From Prolixibacteraceae bacterium (GTDB taxonomy: Bacteria > Bacteroidota > Bacteroidia > Bacteroidales > Prolixibacteraceae): DNA of 56,815 nucleotides. A program made the translations under genes and the position numbers. The stretch is taken from the NCBI GenBank assembly GCA_016930365.1, contig JAFGGY010000181.1, forward strand, positions 1 to 56,815. The letters are read 5' to 3'. Positions 27,252 through 36,000 of the stretch are shown here, in pieces. Numbering within the stretch: the first letter of the stretch is position 1; every line of letters begins with the position of its first letter. The notes beneath the pieces are model-generated. The model ran no database searches and was not told where the DNA came from. It was given only the letters and a program-made list of their open reading frames with translations.

Positions 27252-28306
27252 CCGAAAAAATTGTAGCACAATACAAAAAGTTTATTCGCCGGCGGGTTTG
27301 GTTTATGGTACTTACCGTATTATTGCTCATCGGCTTTGCTGTTCTGGCTTTGGTTTCAGGTTCGGCCGACACCTCATTTTCGTCGTTGCTGAGGGTTATT
27401 AGTGGAAACGGCGAGCCATTTTCATCGCAAATTATACTTTCGATACGGCTGCCACGGGTTATCGGGGCAGTATTGGCCGGAACTGCACTGGCTGTTTCAG
27501 GTGCCGTTATACAAAGCTTGTTAAAAAACCCGCTGGCATCGCCGTTTACCCTTGGCATATCGGGTGCGGCAGCTTTTGGGGCCGCTTTCGCCATTATTTT
27601 TCTGGGGGCAGGTAGTGGCTATAGTGGGCCGGCCGATGCAGCTATTGTTGACAACCCATACGTGGTCACCCTTTCAGCATTTATCTGGAGTTTGGTGAGC
27701 GTGTTGGTCATCTTGTTTTTATCGAAATACAAAGGTGCGACCCCCGAGGTTATTATCCTGTCGGGCATCATCATTTCATCACTTTTTGGCGCCGGCATAT
27801 CGGCCATGCAATATTTTTCGGACGATGTGCAACTGGCAGCCATCGTGTTCTGGACCTTTGGTGACATGGGGCGGGCTACCTGGCGCGAAACCATTATTAT
27901 GTCAGCTGTTTTGGTACCGGTGATGGCATTTTTTCTGCAACAAAGCTGGAATTATAAATCGTTGCAATCGGGCGACGAATATGCCCGCAGCCTCGGGGTA
28001 AACGTAACCCGTGTGCGGCTTACCGGCATGGTGGCAGCATCGCTGGCTACGGCGGTGGTGGTATCGTTTTTCGGGGTGATTGCCTTCGTTGGGCTGGTTG
28101 TACCACACATTGTCAGGCGCATAATAGGCTCCGACGAACACTTTGTGATTCCGGCCTCTGCCCTGTTTGGCGGCGCATTTCTGTTGCTCAGCGACACACT
28201 GGCCCGTACAGCCCTGGCACCTGTGATTATGCCCGTAGGCATACTTACTTCGTTTATCGGTGCCCCATTGTTTTTGTTTTTGCTAATTCGGGGGATGAAA
28301 CGATAA
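27248..28306 (+). CDS. FecCD-family ABC transporter permease
   Basis: A 352-residue inner-membrane permease with about ten membrane segments. RLPRVIGAVLAGTALAVSG is the family signature near the N-terminus, and GVIAFVGLVVPHIVRR near residue 275 is the coupling-helix region that contacts the ATPase. It overlaps the binding-protein gene by four bases. The partner ATPase is not adjacent: a chemotaxis receptor gene on the other strand lies between (28334-29437). Confidence 0.94.
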   Translation: MTEKIVAQYKKFIRRRVWFMVLTVLLLIGFAVLALVSGSADTSFSSLLRVISGNGEPFSSQIILSIRLPRVIGAVLAGTALAVSGAVIQSLLKNPLASPFTLGISGAAAFGAAFAIIFLGAGSGYSGPADAAIVDNPYVVTLSAFIWSLVSVLVILFLSKYKGATPEVIILSGIIISSLFGAGISAMQYFSDDVQLAAIVFWTFGDMGRATWRETIIMSAVLVPVMAFFLQQSWNYKSLQSGDEYARSLGVNVTRVRLTGMVAASLATAVVVSFFGVIAFVGLVVPHIVRRIIGSDEHFVIPASALFGGAFLLLSDTLARTALAPVIMPVGILTSFIGAPLFLFLLIRGMKR

Positions 28307-28333
28307 AGTTATTAGCACGGAAAATTCGAAAAA

Positions 28334-29437
28334 TTACAATTTGAAAAATGATATGGTTTTGTTTAACGAGTCAGCCTGAGCTGCAAGTTCTTCTGCGCTG
28401 GCAGCCATTTCTTCTGAAGTTGTAGCGTTTTGTTGTGTGATATTATTTAAATATTGACTTGATTCATTGACTTGCTTAATTCCGGTTGATTGTTCAATGC
28501 TCGATTTAGAAATATCTTGTGAAATAGAAACAGACTCCAGTATTTGGGGTAACATGTCAGCAATTTTCTGTTCGGCCAATTTTCCCAGATGGGAACTTTT
28601 TAAAGAAATTTCTATAACTTCACTTGCTAACTCTTTTGTTTGCGATGCTAATCTTTTAACTTCGTCGGCAACAACTGCAAAACCTCGGCCTTCTTCCCCT
28701 GCTCGCGCTGCTTCAACGGCAGCATTTAATGCCAGTAAGTTTGTTTGGAAAGCAATACTGTTTACCATCGAAAGCTTTTCTGTAATATGATTGTACGCTT
28801 TAATTGCTTCGCGAGTACTGGCAACAACTTCAGTTACTGCTTTTTCAGTTTCAATTGCAATTATGCCTGATTTTGCAACTTTTTCGATACTAATCTGAAG
28901 CATGCTATCTATATCTTCAGTTGTTGCAGATAGTTCTTCGATTGAAGATGCTTGTTCAGAAGCACTTTGCGAAAGACTTTCGGAAGTGCTACTTAGTTGT
29001 TGGCTACTTAAGCTAAGTGTGTCTGAGTGCGATTTTATTTCAGACGTAATATTTCTTAGGTTTTTAATCAAATTTGAAGTTGATATTTGAATCATTTTAA
29101 CTTCGCCTTTCACATTCAGATTCTTTATCGTAAAATCCAGGGTTCCTTTTGAAAGGTCGTCAATTTGTTGCGCAATACTTTTAAGGGGGAAGGCTACTTT
29201 TTTACGTATTAACAACACATAACCCAAAAGAGTAATATAAACAACTGGCACAGCCCAAAATAAGTGTGAAGTACCTTTTTGTCCAACGATATTGAAGCAC
29301 AACCCCGATATTATTGCAATAAATAATGTGCTAAATGCAACGGATGATGCGATGGTGTTCTTTAGAAAAATACGTACCAGTATTATGGAAACGATTATTG
29401 ATGCAGAAGCCACTAGGACAATTGATAGAATTCTCAT
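28334..29437 (-). CDS. Methyl-accepting chemotaxis protein without periplasmic sensor
   Basis: A 367-residue receptor. Three hydrophobic segments fill residues 4-78 with almost no loop between them, so there is no classical periplasmic ligand domain. A HAMP-like stretch follows (about 83-135). The signalling domain has the conserved hairpin tip [20 protein letters not shown] and [15 protein letters not shown], which bind CheA/CheW in known systems. No che genes or motility genes are in the window. It is inserted, in reverse, between the permease and ATPase genes of one transporter, and its base composition is more AT-rich than theirs. Function as a chemotaxis or other signalling receptor is inferred. 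Confidence 0.9.
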   Translation of the reverse strand: MRILSIVLVASASIIVSIILVRIFLKNTIASSVAFSTLFIAIISGLCFNIVGQKGTSHLFWAVPVVYITLLGYVLLIRKKVAFPLKSIAQQIDDLSKGTLDFTIKNLNVKGEVKMIQISTSNLIKNLRNITSEIKSHSDTLSLSSQQLSSTSESLSQSASEQASSIEELSATTEDIDSMLQISIEKVAKSGIIAIETEKAVTEVVASTREAIKAYNHITEKLSMVNSIAFQTNLLALNAAVEAARAGEEGRGFAVVADEVKRLASQTKELASEVIEISLKSSHLGKLAEQKIADMLPQILESVSISQDISKSSIEQSTGIKQVNESSQYLNNITQQNATTSEEMAASAEELAAQADSLNKTISFFKL

Positions 29438-29853
29438 ATTAAATGGATAATGTGTTAATTTAAATGAGGGTGTATTTGTATATACAACGATTACAAATGT
29501 ATAAAAAATATGATAATTTTTTTAAGAAAGTTAATCTTAGAAAAAATGTTGATTATTTTAAAAATGCATACTCAAAATGAGGACTGTTAATATCAACAGT
29601 ACGTTAGATTTTAGTACCCCAGCCGCTGTGCGGTATATTCAAAAAACTAACGCTTGTGAGTTAAATAAAAGACATGAGACTTTGTTTGTAATAAATTAAA
29701 TGTCAGCAACATAGGTAATTAAATCAATAAAACACAAATGTCTCATTATTGACAACTTAAAAAACAACAACGAACAATTGAATATAGAAATGTATATTTA
29801 AACTATACAAGAAAAAATGCGAATCAAGGTGTCTTTTTGTATATTTACACCCT
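29438..29853. other. 416-bp intergenic region between divergent MCP and ABC ATPase genes
   Basis: No gene was found. On the minus strand CAAATGTA at 29494-29501 reads TACATTTG, a good -7 box for the MCP gene. ACTGTT/AACAGT (29583-29600) forms a short inverted repeat. Just before the ATPase ATG, GGTGT and ACACC flank a TATATTTA box (29831-29851), which could be an operator. All of these are weak, single-copy signals. Confidence 0.4.
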
Positions 29854-30615
29854 ATGAAAATTTCCATTTCAAACATATCATTTAGCTACAACGGCACACC
29901 AACCCTTAGCAATATTGGTTTCGATATTGAAAAAGGTGACCTTGTTGCCCTGGTGGGACCCAACGGCTCGGGGAAAAGTACACTCATAAAATGTATGAAT
30001 GGCATTTTAAAACCACATCAGGGCACGATTCTTATTAACGAAAAAACGCTTAGCGACTACACCCCCGGTGAACTGGCACAGGAAATAGCCTACATCCCAC
30101 AAAACGAAAACCGCAATGCCAGCATGAATGTCTTCGATATGGTTTTGCTGGGGCGCAAACCTTATATCAACTGGAAACCATCGGAACACGATTTACAAAT
30201 TACTGCCGAAATAATCGATGCACTGCACATCGGTCAATTATCGATGCGTCCGTTTAACAAGCTTAGCGGGGGCCAGCAACAGACCGTTTACATTGCCCGT
30301 GCCCTGGCACAGGAACCCGATATATTGCTGCTCGACGAGCCTACATCGAACCTCGACATGCAACACCAACTGGAGGTGTTGGAACTATTAAAAAATTTCA
30401 CCCAAAAAGGGCTTACCGTTATTATTGCCCTACACGATATAAACCTGGCTGCCCGCTATGCCAACAAAATGATGATGCTAAAGTCGGGGCGCGTATTTGC
30501 TGCCGGGACAACCGAAATTATAAACGAACCTAACATCGAGAATCTTTTTGGCATTAAAGTGAAAATTATAAAAGACGACGGGGATTTGTTTGTGATTCCA
30601 AAAGGATTGAAATAA
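29854..30615 (+). CDS. ABC transporter ATP-binding protein (FecE/BtuD class)
   Basis: A 253-residue ATPase. VGPNGSGKSTLIKCMNG is Walker A (about 35), LSGGQQQTVYIARALAQ the ABC signature, ILLLDEPTSNLD Walker B, and the switch His lies in IIALHDINLAARY. The domain fits iron-chelate/cobalamin importers and is the expected partner of the FecCD permease ending at 28306. It is now about 1.5 kb away, with its own upstream region. Its codon use (many GCC/CTG/CCC codons) resembles the permease rather than the gene in between. Confidence 0.94.
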   Translation: MKISISNISFSYNGTPTLSNIGFDIEKGDLVALVGPNGSGKSTLIKCMNGILKPHQGTILINEKTLSDYTPGELAQEIAYIPQNENRNASMNVFDMVLLGRKPYINWKPSEHDLQITAEIIDALHIGQLSMRPFNKLSGGQQQTVYIARALAQEPDILLLDEPTSNLDMQHQLEVLELLKNFTQKGLTVIIALHDINLAARYANKMMMLKSGRVFAAGTTEIINEPNIENLFGIKVKIIKDDGDLFVIPKGLK

Positions 30616-30681
30616 GAAAAAACAAGCATGGTATCACAATTTGTTGCAACTTTTGAAATTATTCATTGAGTTTAAAATCGT

Positions 30682-30689
30682 TAAATTTG
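30682..30689 (+). promoter_or_regulatory. Bacteroidota -7 box before the CotH lipoprotein gene
   Basis: TAAATTTG matches TAnnTTTG and lies 50 bp before the ATG at 30740. No -33 block at the normal spacing. Confidence 0.4.
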
Positions 30690-30739
30690 TGTGAAAATGT
30701 AATTTAGTGCCATTTCAATTAACATGTTAAAATATAACA

Positions 30740-31912
30740 ATGTACACCAGACTCATAAAACAAGTTTCAATTATATTTTTATTGTTTTGTATTTCATGTT
30801 CAAATAACAAATTCCCTGAGCTCAATATCATTGTTGACGAACCCATTGGATGGGACAACAAACAATTTTGCCGTGTAGTTTACACCAATCGCTGGGAGCA
30901 CGACACACTTGATGCCGGAATAAAGTGCAGGGGCGGCATGTCGAGCAAATACTTCAAACACTCCTATTCGCTTGAGTTAGATAAAAAATATGATTTACTT
31001 GATATAAACCATGACGATGACTGGATAGTAAACGCAAATTATATTGACAAAACATTTATGCGCCATAAAATAAGCTACGATATTTTCAGGGAAATGAACA
31101 AGAAAAAAAACGTTGCTGCAAAATGTGGATATCTAAACGTATTCTTAAATGGAAGGTATAATGGGTTATATGTTTTAATGGAAGAAGTTAACGGGAAAAT
31201 GGTAGGACTGGATAAAAACGATTCACTATCGATGCTATTCAAAGATCCACCTGTTTTTTATGATGAAAAATTATCTTATGTACAAGATCCATCAAACTAT
31301 TATCATCAAAAGTACCCTAAGCTTCACGAGAAAGACCATTCAGCTTATATTGAAAAATTTATCGATTTTATTTTTAATTCTGATGATGATTTATTTGCTA
31401 AAAACATAAGTAACTGGATAGATATCGACAATGTTATTGATTGGCACATACTTCTGTTATATACAAACAACTCTGATGGAATTATGAAGAATTTTTTGCT
31501 CTATAAAATAGACAGCAATACCCCATTCAGGATAGCATTGTGGGATTACGACCATTCTTTTGGTCGGGATGGTGATAATGAGATGAATATGATGGAGAAT
31601 GAGCTTAACTGCAAAAGGTCAATCTTATTAAAAAGATTAATGGAAATTGAAGCGTTAAACTATAATGAAAAGTTAAGCAAGCGATGGAAATCATTAAGGG
31701 AAGATAATATCATTTCAGTTAAGTGTTTTGAAAAACACATTAAACGAAATCATAAGATAATTAAAGACCAAGTTGAAAGAAATTTTGAGAAATGGCCGGT
31801 CAACGAAAAATGGTATTACGATGATAACAACTATCACAAAGAATTAGATTTGATGCGCCAGTTTGTAAATCTGAGAATAAAACAACTTGATGAGCGTTTC
31901 TCGTATAATTAG
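30740..31912 (+). CDS. CotH kinase family lipoprotein (first of three)
   Basis: A 390-residue lipoprotein with lipobox CISC (Cys20). The CotH fold is shown by KCRGGMSSKYFKHSYSLEL (about 62-80), NVFLNGRYNGLYVLMEEVNG (about 133-152) and WDYDHSFGRDGD (about 268-279). The last contains DxDxxxG, the motif associated with metal and ATP in characterised CotH protein kinases. Such kinases phosphorylate spore-coat or secreted proteins; the substrate here is unknown. The gene sits between the ABC ATPase and TsaA-FmdE genes, is AT-rich relative to both, and probably entered the locus later. It is related to, but shorter than, the protein at 55197-56723. Confidence 0.86.
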   Translation: MYTRLIKQVSIIFLLFCISCSNNKFPELNIIVDEPIGWDNKQFCRVVYTNRWEHDTLDAGIKCRGGMSSKYFKHSYSLELDKKYDLLDINHDDDWIVNANYIDKTFMRHKISYDIFREMNKKKNVAAKCGYLNVFLNGRYNGLYVLMEEVNGKMVGLDKNDSLSMLFKDPPVFYDEKLSYVQDPSNYYHQKYPKLHEKDHSAYIEKFIDFIFNSDDDLFAKNISNWIDIDNVIDWHILLLYTNNSDGIMKNFLLYKIDSNTPFRIALWDYDHSFGRDGDNEMNMMENELNCKRSILLKRLMEIEALNYNEKLSKRWKSLREDNIISVKCFEKHIKRNHKIIKDQVERNFEKWPVNEKWYYDDNNYHKELDLMRQFVNLRIKQLDERFSYN

Positions 31913-31938
31913 TTCCACTTAGAAAGAAAAAATATACA

Positions 31939-33042
31939 ATGTACACAATAGACATGAACCCAATCGGCATTGTCAAAAATAATTTTGATAAACCCGCACC
32001 TTTTAACGACATCAAAGCGCAACCCAGCACCATTGTTATATACGATGAATATGCCGAAGCGCTTACGAATATCGATGAAGTAATATACCTCGATATTGTG
32101 TTTAACTTCCATCTTTCACACAACGACAAGTTGGCACATACGACATATTTTGGCGATTTTCGTGGGGTTTTTGCCTCACGCAGCCCGTTTCGCCCCAACC
32201 TTATCGGGGTAACAAGGGTGAAGCTTGTCCGGCGCGAAGGAAACCATCTGCTGGTTGAAGGCCTCGATGCCATTAACAACAGCCCGGTGCTCGACATTAA
32301 AAGCAGCGATACTTCACATTTGGCCGATAACGACGATACACTCGGTCAGCAGCGCGAATTGTTAAAAAAACGCCCCCGCATGGAAATCGAAAAGCTTATT
32401 GCCCAAAACGATATGGAAGGCCTGATGATAAAAGCAGCCCAGATTCACGGGCATTTTTGTCCGGGACTTGCCATGGGCATTATGGCTGCAACACAAGCCA
32501 TGCGCGAGCTCAAAGCACAATCCGACGGCATGGAAGACCTGCTGGCCATTACCGAAACCAACAACTGCATGGCCGATGGCATCCAGTTTGTTACCGGTTG
32601 TACCTTTGGCAACAATGCACTTATTTTTAACGATGTGGGCAAAAATGCGTTTACGCTTACTCATCGCAATGGAAAAGGAATTAGGATTGTTGCCAAACCC
32701 GGAAACCAGGCAACGATAAACGATGCTTCTCCCGATTTTAAGAATTTATATCAAAAAGTGGTTGCTGAACAAAACCACGATGAGCAATTGATTGCCCAAT
32801 ACAAAAAAGTATCGTTAAACCGTTCGTTTGGTACGCTTCAAATTCCTTTCGATATGCTTTTTACAATGCAGCAGGTTGATGCCGAAATACCAAGCTATGC
32901 GCCCATGTTCGAGAGTGTGGTGTGCAGTAATTGCGGCGAAAGCGTTATGAGTTCGCGTGCCATAAAAAACAACGACGGCTATAGGTGTTATTCTTGTAAC
33001 AACTCAACCATTCGGTTTTTAGATGGGCATGGAATTCATTAA
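31939..33042 (+). CDS. TsaA/TrmO-like domain fused to FmdE domain and zinc ribbon
   Basis: A 367-residue fusion. Residues 1-125 are a TsaA (UPF0066/TrmO) domain: PIGIVKNNF at the start and FASRSPFRPNLIG (about 78-90), the SAM-binding signature of tRNA m6t6A methyltransferases. Residues about 160-265 are an FmdE domain, with HGHFCPGLAMG (about 170-180), TETNNCMADG and TGCTFGN. The C-terminus has CSNCG and CYSC (about 329-353), a zinc ribbon typical of FmdE proteins. FmdE relatives are not catalytically defined. The gene lies with the iron/corrinoid-type import genes, so a role in metal or cofactor handling is inferred. Its stop codon overlaps that of the converging giant gene. Confidence 0.88.
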   Translation: MYTIDMNPIGIVKNNFDKPAPFNDIKAQPSTIVIYDEYAEALTNIDEVIYLDIVFNFHLSHNDKLAHTTYFGDFRGVFASRSPFRPNLIGVTRVKLVRREGNHLLVEGLDAINNSPVLDIKSSDTSHLADNDDTLGQQRELLKKRPRMEIEKLIAQNDMEGLMIKAAQIHGHFCPGLAMGIMAATQAMRELKAQSDGMEDLLAITETNNCMADGIQFVTGCTFGNNALIFNDVGKNAFTLTHRNGKGIRIVAKPGNQATINDASPDFKNLYQKVVAEQNHDEQLIAQYKKVSLNRSFGTLQIPFDMLFTMQQVDAEIPSYAPMFESVVCSNCGESVMSSRAIKNNDGYRCYSCNNSTIRFLDGHGIH

Positions 33043-36000
33043 TGCTTAATGAAAACCGAAGACTGAAGTCCCGATTTTACCAGATATAAGCCATTTGGCA
33101 GTTGCGAAATAGTTATCTCGCATCGATTTTCAGTAACGTTTTGTGAATAAACACATTCTCCGGTAAGGTTATAAATCATAATTGGAGCTGTAGGGGTTTT
33201 TCGGCCTTCTATCCTAATAGTTTCGGAGGCCGGGTTAGGATAAACCTTTAATGCCGTTTCGCTTTCGAAATGCTTTGTTGATGAAACCATTAGGCTTATA
33301 TCTTCAATTATCCAGTTGCTTCCGAAGTGGTTGTCAACATTATACGAATTGAGAACGATACCTGTTGTCGAATTTCCGAGTATGGGCCAGGGGTTTTTGT
33401 TGTTGTATTTTACACCATCGATAAGAATGCCGGTTTCAGATTCGAGCAGTATAGTTTCGCCTTCATCGGCCAGTTTGCCACTGCTCCATTGGTATAGGTT
33501 TTTAGGTTTATTGTCCCAGTATGGATGTAGAATATCTGCTGTGAGGTAGGCTCTTTCGCCTGCATTAATTGTTGTGCCTGTTGGAAACTCAAAAGTTACG
33601 CCCCGGGTAATTTTCATTCCAGTCAAATCGATTTCTGTATTTGACGGATTATAAATAGAAAAGAACTCCGGAAGGTCGGTTTGCTCAGATGTTGAGTAGA
33701 ATATTCTGTCGATGATAAGTTTTGGGCTTATGCCGGGTGTTGGCAATGTAATACCCATATTCATGCCATTGGATGCGGCTGTAATTGCCGGTGAGGCATT
33801 CGTTAAACCAAAGTTGTAAAAAGTTGGATTATCGAATATGGGGTTGGCAAGCAGGTTGTTGTATTCGTTTGGTAAGCTGTCGTTATCCGACAAACTGTAA
33901 CGAACGGTTAAGGTCGAATTATCATCGCATAAAAGGGTCGATTCGTAACTGTTTGACAAAATGGAGTTTTGTACCACAACATTGGCACCAGCACGACCCG
34001 GGTTTTTCTCGTAAGTGGCTATCGAAATGTTGTTTCCATAGTACGTACAATGGTCTATTGTAACCCGGCTCGAGTCTTTTAACCCGGCTCCAAGATTGCA
34101 GGCTGTGAAAATTGAATTTCGTACTGTAGCCGTCGATTGTTGTCCTACCGATACGCCTTTATCGGTAATGTTATATACAAAAATGCTGTCGATAAGCACA
34201 TTTTGCGATTGTTCGCCAATATCGATGGCATCGCTGTTGCTCCCGTGGAAGTCGTGTATTGTTGAGTTTTTAATGATTCCGTTTTCAACATCGTCGTAAT
34301 CAATGGCATCGGTGTCGGACTGGTTGTTGCCTGTAAACCGGCAGTTATCGATAAATCCTTTCCCATATTTCACATTAATTAAATCGCCTGTAATTGCCGA
34401 GTGCAGATACGAATTGGTAAGCCTGATGTCGGAGTATCTTCCGGCAATGGGGTTTCCGTGTACATTTTCAATGGTTGTGCTATCGATTACAACAATGGAG
34501 TGATAAGCCGAAATGGCCGCTGTTTCGCGTATGGGATGTTTTCCACTCGAGGCATCTTCGATAAGCACATTACTAAAATATGAAGTATCGGCAACACCTA
34601 CAATGTTAATAATTCCCCAGGGTTCACCGTTGTTTTGCGGGTTCGCTTTGAAAATAACCGGATGCCCGTTGGTGCCTTTTGCCACAATGGAGCCATTGGC
34701 GGTAATAGTTCCGTTTTCGGGCATCCATATTTCAACGTCTTCTTCAATAATTAATTTGCCGGTTGATGTAATTTCAACGTCTTGTTGAACTAAGTATGGC
34801 GAGCACTCTTTCGTGAGAATATGTTCCGAAGTAATATTTGACGGCACGATACAAGCCCCGGTTTGTTCAAAAATCGCAGTAATTTGCAATTCTTCTTTGG
34901 TAGTAATGTTAATTGTCGGATTGGTCGAGATTAAATTTTCTGTTTCTGCAATAATTGCCGAAAGTTCAAGGTCGAAACTGATGTCGCTGCTGGTTTCCTC
35001 TGTTTGATGTATTTCAACAGCAAGTAAGTTCTCTCCATTTTTTAAATAGTTTGCCGAAATGCTGAATTGTTTAAACGACGATTCATTGCTAATGCCTTTA
35101 GATGCGGTAGTTTTGAAGTCGATTATTCCATCGGGCATGTTGGCTCTCAATATTTCTTCGTTGTTAAGATAAACAACTGCACCATCGTCGTATTTAAGGT
35201 TCAGAATAAGGTTTTGAAAATTGGCATCGTAAACAGTAAAAGTTTTTCTGAAGTATGTGGTTATATGCTTATTGTTGCCATCATTGCCAAAGCTAACGAT
35301 GGTGTTTTCATCACCGTCGCCATAACCGAGTTCGGCTTGTCCTTCCGGCCAGTTTTCATCGTTATAAGTGAAGTCTTTCCAGCTAAGGTCTAAATCAGAG
35401 CCACTATCGTTGTATTTCCAATGCGATTTCTTTTCAACCAGGTTTATTTTTTCAGATTGCGACCATCCAACAAACCTGTACCCGGGCAGGGCATCTGCTT
35501 TTAATTCAACATTTTCGTTGGCAGGGTATTTACCAGTGCAATTTTCAATAGGTATTTTCAATCCGTTAAAATGAATATGGCCTGCATTCTCGGGATAGGT
35601 TGATACCACAAGAGGAATGCTCTTTTCAAAACCATATTGGGTTAAATCGTCTAAAATATGCGAAGTTCGGGTATTTATAAAGTCTTTGAGATCTTGTACC
35701 TCTTCGAGCCAATAGTCGTACGATCTGAGCGGTTGTCCGTAATTGTCAATTGCCGTAGTTCCCTCCCAGCGTTCTACGTGTTTAGGTATTTCGTCTTGTA
35801 TCGAATTTTTATGCCTTTCGATAAGTGGAATGATACGTCCGGGATGAAAAGTTGTGAACAAATGATCGGCAGTTCTTTTGCCCAGGTAGTGAATGTATTC
35901 GGGGTTTTCGGCCAATTCTTTTAGGGGCCATGCGTCTTGTTTGATATAGAAATCCAGCAGGTGATCGTCGACATTGAAAAATCCACGGTCAATGTCCATT

